From Chloracidobacterium thermophilum B (GTDB lineage Bacteria; Acidobacteriota; Blastocatellia; Chloracidobacteriales; Chloracidobacteriaceae), in assembly GCF_000226295.1 (NCBI RefSeq), contig NC_016024.1, positions 2,401,501 through 2,465,500 of the forward strand: a DNA stretch of 64,000 nt, read 5' to 3'. A program made the position numbers and the translations under genes. Below, piece after piece: positions 52,203-60,245 of this stretch; the stretch's first letter is position 1; each line of letters begins with the position of its first letter. Under the pieces are notes generated by a model, which made no database searches, was not told the origin of the DNA, and worked only from the letters and a program-made list of their open reading frames with translations.

Positions 52203-52237
52203 AAAAACGACAACGCCCCGGTTGCCCGAGACGTTGT
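52203..52237 (-). terminator. Intrinsic terminator after the pilin gene
   Basis: On the minus strand a 10-bp stem with two G-U pairs (52228-52237 with 52210-52219) and an eight-base loop is followed by a T5 run. It ends the pilin transcript 63 bases after the stop and precedes the Rieske-recD2 unit. Confidence 0.75.
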
Positions 52238-52299
52238 TGAACAGGCATTTCCCAAAGCGGGATAAGCCGTACCACCTACCATAACCAGTTGACCTTCAA

Positions 52300-52875
52300 C
52301 TAGTTGCAGGCAGAATCGGGACAGATGCGGTCAGGCGGAACAGCAGGATAAAAGATGAAAATCAGACGCTTGTCGCCGGGAATTTCCTGCCCCTGACCAT
52401 AGTCATTCCAGAGCGAAGCATTGTTGGTAATGTTGCCGTCCGCCGGCGCATTGCGCAACCCGGAGTAGCACAACCCAATGTAACGCGCGCCTGGCGCAAT
52501 GGGGCTGTTGTGAACCTGGTAGTCAATATACCAAGTCGGCTGCTGCGAAGGATTGGAAAAGCCAAACCAAGGCATGCCCGAATCCCGCTCCCACTTGACA
52601 GGGTCCCCACCCGGTGCTTCGTAGAACATGCCATCCTTTGGGTAGCGCCCCCGGTTGGTCTGGGCAAATATCTCCAGCGATGACCCAATCGTGCGGGCCG
52701 TCTGTTGAAACCAACCACGCCGGGCGGTTTCCCGCGCCTTGACAAAGTTAGGCACGGCAATCGCCGTGATAATCCCCAAGATGAAAACGACCATGATGAG
52801 TTCAATCATCGAGAACCCACGTTGCGTACGATAAGGCGTCTGACGACGAAGCTCCAGCGAAAAGGTGCTCGACAT
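52300..52875 (-). CDS. Type IV pilin-like protein
   Basis: 191 residues. The prepilin site is RG20/F21SMIEL, with Glu at mature position +5 and a hydrophobic N-terminal helix (IELIMVVFILGIITAIAVPNF). The C-terminal half has two cysteines near the end (RICPDSACN) and one at GLCYSG, so a disulfide-bonded loop is likely. It would be processed by a prepilin peptidase and join a type IV pilus or type II secretion pseudopilus; the machinery genes are not in the window. It is monocistronic, ending at a terminator. Confidence 0.87.
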   Translation of the reverse strand: MSSTFSLELRRQTPYRTQRGFSMIELIMVVFILGIITAIAVPNFVKARETARRGWFQQTARTIGSSLEIFAQTNRGRYPKDGMFYEAPGGDPVKWERDSGMPWFGFSNPSQQPTWYIDYQVHNSPIAPGARYIGLCYSGLRNAPADGNITNNASLWNDYGQGQEIPGDKRLIFIFYPAVPPDRICPDSACN

Positions 52876-53269
52876 GCCTTCACTTCTCCTTCACCAAGAA
52901 ACCGGAAGCGGCAGCAGGCATCTCGCCTGACCATACCCAATGGGAGCAGAGTTGCCTTGAGTTGAACGTTGGCACAATGTGATTTCTGCAAACTTCGATC
53001 CAAAATGATGAAAACGGCTCCCTCCGGGAGCTTGGCGCATCTGCAACAAAAGACCTTAAATCTTTGGTCAAGAAAAGCTTGCGCCGGAGGTGACACATCG
53101 TGGGCGGGAAACGGAAGCGCCGGGAAAGAGCCAGACCGTGGTTTTCCGGTGACGGATTTTTGTTACCACATTGTGGAAAGCTGACACGTTTTGTCAGCTT
53201 TCCCGGTCATGCTTCAGGGAAGGAAGACACGCCAGTGGAGGTCTTGCCCTCTCCCGCCAAGACGCTGCT
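52876..53269. other. 394-base divergent intergenic region with hairpins
   Basis: This separates the pilin gene (minus) from a zinc-ribbon gene (plus). It holds a small palindrome (GCTCCC/GGGAGC, 53017-53031) and a perfect 12-bp inverted repeat at 53175-53203. No reading frame shows coding character and no clear sigma-70 promoter stands out. Confidence 0.65.
53175..53203. repeat. Perfect 12-bp inverted repeat with 5-base loop
   Basis: GGAAAGCTGACA, five bases, then its exact complement. It lies 67 bases ahead of the zinc-ribbon protein ATG. No T-run follows on the plus strand (CGGTCATG) and only a CACAATGT-type tract on the minus strand, so it is not a standard terminator. An operator or a 5' leader hairpin is likely. 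Confidence 0.75.
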
Positions 53270-53881
53270 ATGAGATGTCCGCGCTGTTTTTACGAAGTGC
53301 CGGTGGATGCTGACCAGTGCCCGAAGTGCAAGCTGGCGACACCCAAAGTGCAGCAGCCTGGCGTCAGCACCGGTCTGGCCGGCAAATACGCGGCACTCCA
53401 AGTCAAGGCAAAAACAGCCGCTGGCAAGACCGCCAGGCTCACCAAGGGCAAGACTGGCACTCTGGCACAGGAAGAAGCCAAGCCAGGACTTCCCCTCAAC
53501 CGCTGGCAGCTCATCGCCTTGCTTGGTGGCGTGCTGATCCTCTTCGGACTGCTCGGTTACGGAGTCAGTGAATACCGCTTCTGGCACACGCCCGCCCCGA
53601 CAGAACAACTCGGTGCGCTTCACCTTGTCGAGCGGGCACCGGCCAGCGGAGGCGGAAACATTGGCGAAGCCATCACCGCCTACCTGACCCGTCTCGTCGA
53701 AGAAAAAAAAGTTGAGCAGGTGGAAGGGTGGGAGGTCGAGTGCCAGGGTATGAAGTGCCGGGTGACGTACACCATCAAACTCGTCAACCAGAAGGAGCCA
53801 CAGGTAGCCATCTGGGAAGTGGATCTCGAAAACCGGAAAATATCGCCTCAAAATGGCTGGGCCATTGATTTGACCAGGTAA
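53270..53881 (+). CDS. Zinc-ribbon, single-pass membrane protein
   Basis: 203 residues from ATG 53270 (MRCPRC). The first 20 residues form a zinc ribbon (CPRC and CPKC). A basic Lys/Ala/Thr linker is followed by one transmembrane helix (about residues 83-103, LIALLGGVLILFGLLGYGV) and a ~100-residue outside domain with two cysteines (ECQGMKC). I do not recognise the outer domain. The order cytoplasmic ribbon, helix, outer domain suggests a sensor or anchor. It is preceded by a long leader with a 12-bp hairpin. Confidence 0.72.
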   Translation: MRCPRCFYEVPVDADQCPKCKLATPKVQQPGVSTGLAGKYAALQVKAKTAAGKTARLTKGKTGTLAQEEAKPGLPLNRWQLIALLGGVLILFGLLGYGVSEYRFWHTPAPTEQLGALHLVERAPASGGGNIGEAITAYLTRLVEEKKVEQVEGWEVECQGMKCRVTYTIKLVNQKEPQVAIWEVDLENRKISPQNGWAIDLTR

Positions 53882-53912
53882 GTTCACCACTGATTTCACT
53901 TCACACCCAAAG

Positions 53913-54356
53913 ATGCCATCCATGCCAACCTCCTCCCCCACCAAACCACGCCAGGTCCTGCTCTACGACGGGCTGTGCGGCTTCTGCAACTGGGCCGTCA
54001 GGTTCGTCATTACCCATGACACCCAAGGGACGATGTACTTTGCCCCCCTCCAGAGTGAATATGGCAACCAAGTCATCGCCTGCCACCCGTGGCTGGCCAC
54101 GGTGGACTCGGTGGTGCTCGTCGAAACCACGGATGACGGCATTGAACAGGTTTTCGTCCGCTCGACGGCTGCGCTGCGGATTGCCGCCTACCTTGGCGGA
54201 TGGTGGCGCTGGTTGACGCTGGGCTATGTCCTGCCCGGATTTCTTCGGGACTGGCTCTACGATGCCTTTGCCCGTATGCGCTACCGGCTGTTCGGGCGGT
54301 ATGAGACCTGCCTTGTTCCTTCGCCGGACATCCGCGCGCGTTTTCTCCAGGTGTAA
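53913..54356 (+). CDS. DCC-family (DUF393) thiol-disulfide oxidoreductase-like protein
   Basis: 147 residues. LLYDGLCGFCNWAVRFV contains the DxxCxxC motif that names the family. WWRWLTLGYVLPGFLRDWLYDAFARMRYRLFG is its usual C-terminal half. The fold is thioredoxin-like, and redox activity is assumed but not well shown. ATG 53913 or 53922 could be the start. It lies 31 bases after the zinc-ribbon gene and 14 bases before aroDE, likely in one transcript. Confidence 0.87.
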   Translation: MPSMPTSSPTKPRQVLLYDGLCGFCNWAVRFVITHDTQGTMYFAPLQSEYGNQVIACHPWLATVDSVVLVETTDDGIEQVFVRSTAALRIAAYLGGWWRWLTLGYVLPGFLRDWLYDAFARMRYRLFGRYETCLVPSPDIRARFLQV

Positions 54357-54370
54357 CCGTAAGTTCTCCT

Positions 54371-55915
54371 GTGATTTGCACCCCAATTGCCGCCTCAACC
54401 CCGGATGACCTGCTGGCGGCCCTGCCGGTGGCGGCCGCGGCGGCGGACTGGCTGGAGCTGCGCCTTGATGCCCTGCACAACCTTTCGGTCGAGGCCGTGC
54501 TCCGGGCGCTTCACCACGTCCTGCCCCGTCGTCCCCGGCCGGTCGTGGTCACCTTTCGCCCCCGCGAACAGGGTGGCTTTCGGGACCTCTCCCACGCCGA
54601 CCGCCTGCGGTTCTGGCACAGCGCCCTGACGACGCCGGCCGAGGCCTTCGACCTTGAAACCGATCTCATCGCGCAGCTTCTGCCGACTTATCCGCCCGAC
54701 CATCCGGTGTGGGCGCGGGTCGTGGTTTCCCATCACGACTTTCAGGCGACACCGGCCGACATCCACGCCTTTGCTCTGGCGCACTTCCCGCCTCATGCCG
54801 GCACGGTCAAACTGGCGGTCAAGGTCAACCAACCGGATGACGTATGTCGCCTGTTTGACTGGCTGACCGGGACACCTTCGGCAACACCTTCCACCTGGCA
54901 GAAAATCCCGGTCGGAATGGGCGGGCTGGGCGTTCTGACGCGCATTCTCGGCCCGGCTTACGGCGCGCGCTGGACTTACAGCACGGGCCACGATGGCCGG
55001 GCCGTGGCTCCGGGACAACTCACCGCCACCGAACTCCGCGAAACCTTCCGTCTGTCCTCCCTCGACCGCCACACCATTGTGGCCGGACTTCTGGGCTGCC
55101 CCGTTGCGCACTCCCTTTCCAAAGACCTGCACAATGCCGCCTTTGCCCACCTTGGACTCAACTGGGTTTACATCCCCGTTGAAGTCTCCCCGGACGACCT
55201 CGCGCCGTTTTTACGCGACGCCATTCACCCCCGCACCCGGCGTCTTCCCTGGACGGTTGGGGGCTACAGCGTCACCCTGCCCCACAAGGTCGCCATCCTC
55301 CCTTACCTTGACCGGCTCACGGCAACGGCGGCGCGTGTCGGCGCGGTCAACACCATTCTGGTTTCCGGGCAGGAACTCATCGGCGACAACACCGATGTCG
55401 CCGGAGCAATGCGTCCGTTGCAGCAGCGATTTGCCGTGGAAGGAGAGCCGGTGGCCGTTCTGGGCGCGGGTGGTGCGGCCCAGGCGGTCGTCTGCGGACT
55501 CGTCGCGGCCGGTGCCCAAGTCACCGTGTTTGCCCGCCATCCCGCCCGTGCACAGGACCTTGGCGCCCGGTTTGACGTCCCCATTGTACCGTTGGACGAT
55601 TTCCACGGACGGCGGTTTGTGGGACTCGTCAACACTACCCCGGTCGGTATGGCCGGTTATGCCGAAGGTGCCTGCCCAGTGCCTCCAGAACGGCTGGAAG
55701 GGCTGGCCTGGGTCTATGACCTCATCTACCGCCCACGGCACACAGCGCTTTTGCAGGCTGCCAGCCAGCAGGGTATAGCCACGCTCGACGGGCTTCCCAT
55801 GCTCATCGCACAGGCCGCCGAACAACTCGCCCGCTGGACAGGCCGGGACGTTCCCGAAACCATCCTCTTTGCTGCCGCCGAACGGGCGCTCCACAGCGTC
55901 AGGCCAGCGCCTTGA
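54371..55915 (+). CDS. aroDE: Bifunctional 3-dehydroquinate dehydratase (type I) / shikimate dehydrogenase
   Basis: 514 residues from GTG 54371. Residues 1-~225 are type I dehydroquinase: the Schiff-base lysine is in KLAVKVNQPDD and the His in VVSHHDFQATP. Residues ~235-514 are shikimate dehydrogenase: GCPVAHSLSKDLHNAAF, SVTLPHK with the catalytic Lys, GDNTDVAGA, and the NADP loop GAGGAAQAV. It carries out steps 3 and 4 of the shikimate pathway. The same fusion is typical of plants and found in a few bacteria. The 3' end overlaps rimI (opposite strand) by 17 bases. Confidence 0.95.
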   Translation: MICTPIAASTPDDLLAALPVAAAAADWLELRLDALHNLSVEAVLRALHHVLPRRPRPVVVTFRPREQGGFRDLSHADRLRFWHSALTTPAEAFDLETDLIAQLLPTYPPDHPVWARVVVSHHDFQATPADIHAFALAHFPPHAGTVKLAVKVNQPDDVCRLFDWLTGTPSATPSTWQKIPVGMGGLGVLTRILGPAYGARWTYSTGHDGRAVAPGQLTATELRETFRLSSLDRHTIVAGLLGCPVAHSLSKDLHNAAFAHLGLNWVYIPVEVSPDDLAPFLRDAIHPRTRRLPWTVGGYSVTLPHKVAILPYLDRLTATAARVGAVNTILVSGQELIGDNTDVAGAMRPLQQRFAVEGEPVAVLGAGGAAQAVVCGLVAAGAQVTVFARHPARAQDLGARFDVPIVPLDDFHGRRFVGLVNTTPVGMAGYAEGACPVPPERLEGLAWVYDLIYRPRHTALLQAASQQGIATLDGLPMLIAQAAEQLARWTGRDVPETILFAAAERALHSVRPAP

Positions 55916-56393
55916 CCATCTTGAGGGCATCATCGCCATCGGCGTAATAGCGTGCCAGACGCTGGGTCACGCTGTATCCGGCGTTGGTATAGAGCTGGCA
56001 GGCAGCAACATTTGTGGCGTGAACTTCAAGGTGGACAATCGTTATGCCACGGCGCCGGAACCCACGCTCGGCGGCTTCCAGCAGGCGGCGTGCATGTCCC
56101 TGGCGACGTGCTTCCGGCGCAACGCCGACGGCAATGATGTGTCCGCTGCCCAACAATTGCCCCCGGCCACGTCCCAGCGAAGCGTCGCGGTCCACCAGCC
56201 CGACCAGAAAGCCCACCATGCGACGCTGTCCGTCCAACGCCTTGTAGGAAACCGAATCCGGCGAATCGAGCAGGACGCGGAATGTCGCCAGATCGTAGGT
56301 CTCACGTTCAGGAAAACACCGGCGGTTGAGTTCCCAACAGGCATAGGCGTCCAGCAGGTTCAGGGGCAGGACATCCACCGTTTCCATGGCCAT
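55899..56393 (-). CDS. rimI: GNAT N-acetyltransferase (RimI-like)
   Basis: 164 residues from ATG 56393, which shares one base with the preceding stop (TGATG). Motif A reads IIAVGVAPEARRQGHARRLL, with the acetyl-CoA loop, and HLEVHATNVAACQLYTNAGY matches the RimI C-terminal block. RimI acetylates the N-terminus of ribosomal protein S18, but this group also contains other protein acetyltransferases. It is the last gene of the speA cluster. Confidence 0.8.
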   Translation of the reverse strand: MAMETVDVLPLNLLDAYACWELNRRCFPERETYDLATFRVLLDSPDSVSYKALDGQRRMVGFLVGLVDRDASLGRGRGQLLGSGHIIAVGVAPEARRQGHARRLLEAAERGFRRRGITIVHLEVHATNVAACQLYTNAGYSVTQRLARYYADGDDALKMVKALA

Positions 56394-56779
56394 CAAGCCA
56401 GCCCATAGGCAGCCATGGTGGTGGGCGTTTCCCAGGCGCGCACGAGTGTCACCTGATAGTGCGGCGTGTTGATGCGCTTGGCGACCTGGTGAAACACGAA
56501 AGCGGCAATGTTTTCCGTCGAAGGGTTAAGTTCCCGGTCAAAAGGCGGCAGTTCGTTGAGGTGCTTGTGGTCAAGGTAGTGCATGACTTCCTCAGTTGCT
56601 TCGCGGACCGCCCGAAAGTCAACCAGGATATGGTTCCCGTCCAGTTTTTCCCCCCGGACAAACACCTGAATCCGCCAGTTGTGGCCGTGTACGGATTCGC
56701 CCTGTCCCCGGTAGTGGCGCAGGGCATGGGCGGCCGAGAATTGGGTTTCGACCATCACCTCGTAAAAATGCCTGTTCAT
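56393..56779 (-). CDS. 6-pyruvoyl-tetrahydropterin synthase family protein lacking cysteine (QueD/PTPS-III-like)
   Basis: 128 residues from ATG 56779; a start at 56836, directly after the previous stop, would add 19 residues. Zinc ligands H18, H31 and H33 are present (SAAH, VHGHNW). The catalytic Cys, normally four residues before HGH in QueD, is Gly27, and the protein has no cysteine at all. Glu28 lies three residues before HGH. In PTPS-III, which replaces dihydroneopterin aldolase in folate synthesis, a Glu takes the place of that Cys. So a folate role is more likely than queuosine, but this is inference. It lies 58 bases after the deoxyhypusine-synthase-like gene. Confidence 0.82.
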   Translation of the reverse strand: MNRHFYEVMVETQFSAAHALRHYRGQGESVHGHNWRIQVFVRGEKLDGNHILVDFRAVREATEEVMHYLDHKHLNELPPFDRELNPSTENIAAFVFHQVAKRINTPHYQVTLVRAWETPTTMAAYGLA

Positions 56780-56837
56780 AGCCGGTTCCGAAGCGGACAG
56801 CGCCCCCTGTGTTGTAGCTCCATTGGGCGTCGGCATC

Positions 56838-57875
56838 CTACGTGGTGATCATCACCAGATCGCGCCCCAGCGTGAAGGTCGGCTTTCGCCGGGCCTTGAT
56901 CTGGCGGGTGGCACTCTGCGTCAGCGCCGTCACCAGCATCGGGAGGGCAATCGTGGGATCACAGTAGGTCGTCACGCTCCGTAGTTCTTTTGCCGCCCGA
57001 CTCCAGTTGTCAGCATCCTCAACCGGATGCCACATAGCACCGCCCTCCAGTGTCACCTGCACGACGTACTTCAGCGGTCGCAAACGGGCATTGACAACCG
57101 TCCCGGTGGCCTGGGCCTGGCGTACGAAGTCACTACACAGACTTGACCCAAAGTACAGTCCGCCGACATTGGTGGAACCCAACAGAATGTGAGCCATCTC
57201 GACCACATCCTGAATGACATCGAACAGAAACGGCGACTTGCGGTCAATCCGCCCGGCAGCAATGCCGCGCACCAGCGGCGAGGTCGTCACGCCGGGACAA
57301 AACACCGGAATGCGTGCCTTGTACGCCGCGGTCAAAATCCCATCTTCGTTGGCTATCTCGGCCAGTTCGTGGCCGAGGAGGTTCAAAAACTCGCGGGTAG
57401 GGTAGGGCCGCGTCAGGTCCTGCATGTTGACGAAGCTGCGCAGCCACTCGTCAGCTTCCCGCACTTCTTCTTCGCTCAACAGCGTGTCGTACAGCCGGGC
57501 AATCCCATGCGACTGAAGCTCACTTTGGGCCGTCAGCGGTGAACCCTGGTAGTGCTGGCGTCCGAGTGATTCATGCACGTCGTGAAAAACCGTCAGCCCG
57601 TCGGTGATGATTACGTCCACATACCGGTTGCGAATCAGCCAGGCAAGCAGCCGCCGCATTCCGGCCGGAATCAGCGGGCCACTCACCCCCAGCACAATCG
57701 TGCAGGTGTCATCGAGCATGTTGAGCCAGATGTTGTGGGCAATGGCCAGATTGCGGGCCTGAAAAGAAGTCGCCTCAAACTTCGCCAACAGCCCGGCCAC
57801 GCTTCGGTCACGGTCAATTTCGATGGGGTCGGTTGGGCGTTTCAGATACGGCGATGCTTTCGCTTTCTTGCTCAT
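56838..57875 (-). CDS. Deoxyhypusine-synthase-like protein, catalytic Lys replaced
   Basis: 345 residues from ATG 57875. The fold of the deoxyhypusine/homospermidine synthase family is clear (LGVSGPLIPAGMRRLLAWLI, VDVIITDG, PVFCPGVTTS, YVVQVTLEGGAMW, TTYCDPTIALPMLV). By alignment on the conserved Trp, the canonical SWGK, whose Lys forms the aminobutyl-enzyme imine, reads NW291SR293 here. K297 nearby might stand in. Bacteria lack eIF5A, and bacterial members are known or suspected to act on polyamines. Its position 118 bases after speA supports a polyamine substrate. The exact reaction cannot be assigned. Confidence 0.8.
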   Translation of the reverse strand: MSKKAKASPYLKRPTDPIEIDRDRSVAGLLAKFEATSFQARNLAIAHNIWLNMLDDTCTIVLGVSGPLIPAGMRRLLAWLIRNRYVDVIITDGLTVFHDVHESLGRQHYQGSPLTAQSELQSHGIARLYDTLLSEEEVREADEWLRSFVNMQDLTRPYPTREFLNLLGHELAEIANEDGILTAAYKARIPVFCPGVTTSPLVRGIAAGRIDRKSPFLFDVIQDVVEMAHILLGSTNVGGLYFGSSLCSDFVRQAQATGTVVNARLRPLKYVVQVTLEGGAMWHPVEDADNWSRAAKELRSVTTYCDPTIALPMLVTALTQSATRQIKARRKPTFTLGRDLVMITT

Positions 57876-57993
57876 GATCTCTTGTTTCGTATGCCAGAGC
57901 GTGGGTTCGGCGCGCCAGCTTCTCAACATCAATACAGGCCAAAACCATCACCACCGCCGGAGCCACTCGACAAAGCCGAGGCGCGCTTTCGGT

Positions 57994-59883
57994 TCAGCTC
58001 AGATAGGTATAGCAGGACACATAGCTTTCATACTGCCGGCATAACTCGTTGGCGCGTTCCGCCGACAGCCGCCCACGTTTGACCTGCTCCGCTGCCAGTT
58101 CGCCAAAGCCCTCCTGGAGTGCTGACTGCTCATAACGCGCCGTCTCCACGGCTTCACCCAGGGTCCCTCCCGGAACAACCTTCGTAATGAGGTAGCCTTC
58201 ATCTTCAATCACAATGTGCGCCTCGTTGAGTGGCCCAAACAGGTTGTGGCCACTTCCCATCACTTCCTGATAGGCCCCGACGAGAAACACGCCCAGAAAA
58301 TACGGCTCTCCTTTGAAGGGATGGAGTTCGAGTGTTTCCTTGATGTCTTTCAGGTCCACAAACTTGTCAATTACGCCGTCCGAATCACAGGTGATGTCCA
58401 CCAGGGTCGCCAACTCCGTCGGGGTCTTGTCCAGTTTGTGGAGTGGCATAATCGGAAACAGTTGATTGATGGCCCAGCTATCGGGAAGCGAACGGAAGAT
58501 GGAAAAGTTACACAGATACTTTGCGGCCAACATCTGCCGCAGTTCTTCATATTCTTCCATCATGCTCTTGTCATTCTGGGCATACTTGGCCGTCCGTTCG
58601 CAAACCTCCCAGAAAAGAATTTCTCCTTTGGCCCGGTCTTCGAGGGAAATCAAGCCCAGATTGAACAGTGTGTAGAGTTCATCCTTGTGCTCGATGGCAT
58701 CGTGGTAATACTCGGCATAGTTTTTCGAGTTGATGCCCATGCACAGGTCCTTGAGTTCGACGATGACCTGGGGATCATTGTCATCCACCTTGACGGCTTC
58801 GTACTCCCCCACCACCGTTTCGATTTCCGCCCGGATATTGGCCACAAGCACGGCGTGGTAGGAGGTCAGCATCCGCCCGGACTCCGTAATGATGTTTGGT
58901 TCCGGTACGTCCTCGTCCTCGCAGACGCTTTTGATGGTATAAACCACATCATTGGCAAATTCCTGGACGGTATAGTTGGCCGAGGATTCTGAACTCGTCC
59001 GGCTGCCGTCATAGTCCACACCAAGTCCGCCACCGACATCCAGATAGTCAATGTCAATCTTCATGGCCCGAATCTTGGCATAGACCCGTGCAGCTTCCTT
59101 GATGGCGTTCTTGACTCGCTTGATGCTCGTGATCTGGGAGCCGATGTGAAAGTGGAGCAGACGGAGCGAATCCACCATTTCATGCTCGCGCAGCACACGG
59201 ATAACTTCCAGGATTTCGCTTGTCGTCAAACCAAATTTGGCTGATTCACCACCAGATTTTTCCCACCGGCCGCTCCCTTTCGAGTAGAGCTTGACGCGAA
59301 TCCCAAGCAGTGGAGAAACACCTATTTCCCGCGCCAACTGGATGACCATTTCCAGTTCGCCGATCTTCTCGATGACAATGACGACATTTTTCCCCAGTTC
59401 CGTCCCCAGCAACGCCATGCGGATGTAACTTTCATCCTTGAATCCGTTGCAAATCATCAGGGAATCGGCTGATTGCTCGTTGGCCAGCGCCGCATAGAGT
59501 TCCGGCTTGCTGCCGACCTCGATTCCGAAGTCATAGCGCCGGCCGGCACGCAAAAACTCCTCGACAACTTCCCGCCGGGGATTGACCTTCATCGGAAACA
59601 CGCCGTAGTACCGCCCCTTGTAGTCGAACTCACGGATGGCACTCCGAAAGGCCCCGGTCAATTTTTTCATCTGGTTGACAAGAATTTGTGGAAAACGCAG
59701 GAGCAGAGGGGCATGAATACGACGACGCTGAAGGTCTTCCAGGATTTCCATCAGGTCAGCCCCACGGCGGTCATACTCGCTGGGATGCACGACCAGATGG
59801 CCTTTTTTGTTGATGCTGAAGTACCCGGCGCCCCAGTTTTCAATACCATAGGTCTGTGCGACCTCCTCGAGCTTTGCTTTCAT
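57994..59883 (-). CDS. speA: Biosynthetic arginine decarboxylase
   Basis: 629 residues, standard for SpeA. The PLP lysine is in YYGVFPMKVNPRREVV; LHFHIGSQ and DVGGGLGVDYDGS bind the cofactor phosphate and arginine. It makes agmatine from arginine for putrescine/spermidine or related polyamines. The ATG 59883 is preceded by a GAGGGCAGG stretch. It is the first gene of a four-gene minus-strand cluster. No agmatinase or agmatine deiminase is adjacent. Confidence 0.95.
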   Translation of the reverse strand: MKAKLEEVAQTYGIENWGAGYFSINKKGHLVVHPSEYDRRGADLMEILEDLQRRRIHAPLLLRFPQILVNQMKKLTGAFRSAIREFDYKGRYYGVFPMKVNPRREVVEEFLRAGRRYDFGIEVGSKPELYAALANEQSADSLMICNGFKDESYIRMALLGTELGKNVVIVIEKIGELEMVIQLAREIGVSPLLGIRVKLYSKGSGRWEKSGGESAKFGLTTSEILEVIRVLREHEMVDSLRLLHFHIGSQITSIKRVKNAIKEAARVYAKIRAMKIDIDYLDVGGGLGVDYDGSRTSSESSANYTVQEFANDVVYTIKSVCEDEDVPEPNIITESGRMLTSYHAVLVANIRAEIETVVGEYEAVKVDDNDPQVIVELKDLCMGINSKNYAEYYHDAIEHKDELYTLFNLGLISLEDRAKGEILFWEVCERTAKYAQNDKSMMEEYEELRQMLAAKYLCNFSIFRSLPDSWAINQLFPIMPLHKLDKTPTELATLVDITCDSDGVIDKFVDLKDIKETLELHPFKGEPYFLGVFLVGAYQEVMGSGHNLFGPLNEAHIVIEDEGYLITKVVPGGTLGEAVETARYEQSALQEGFGELAAEQVKRGRLSAERANELCRQYESYVSCYTYLS

Positions 59884-60077
59884 CACCTGCCCTCGTGCCT
59901 GGAATTACGTCTGTAGATAACGACGTAAACAAGCCCGTGAATGTAGCAAACACAGCGTGTAGCGTCAAAAAAAAGTCCATCCCGGCCAATCGCGCTCAAA
60001 GCCAGCCATTTCAAGGACATAGCCGTTCTTTTCGGCCCTTCTGCCGGGGCGGCTGCGCACGTGGCTCCCGGCGTGTC

Positions 60078-60107
60078 TTTACATTCTACAGGCCGGCTGA
60101 CTATACT
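60078..60107 (+). promoter_or_regulatory. Promoter of tRNA-Leu
   Basis: TTTACA (60078-60083), 18 bases and TATACT (60102-60107), both five of six to consensus. The expected start is near 60114, about 14 bases ahead of the tRNA. Confidence 0.7.
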
Positions 60108-60127
60108 CGTGCGCTGCTTTTTCGGCT

Positions 60128-60210
60128 GCCGGAGTGGTGGAATGGTAGACGCGCCGGACTCAAAATCCGGTGGGGGCAACCCCGTGAGAGTTCGAGTCTC
60201 TCCTCCGGCA
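60128..60210 (+). tRNA. trnL: tRNA-Leu (anticodon CAA)
   Basis: An 83-base class II cloverleaf: acceptor GCCGGAG/CTCCGGC, anticodon stem CCGGA/TCCGG with loop CTCAAAA (anticodon CAA at 60161-60163), a long variable arm (TGGGGGCAACCCCGT) typical of Leu, T-arm GAGAG-TTCGAGT-CTCTC, discriminator A. No CCA is encoded. Confidence 0.96.
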
Positions 60211-60245
60211 CTGTTTTCCCGCCACGGTTTTTCCTGAGTTTTCTG

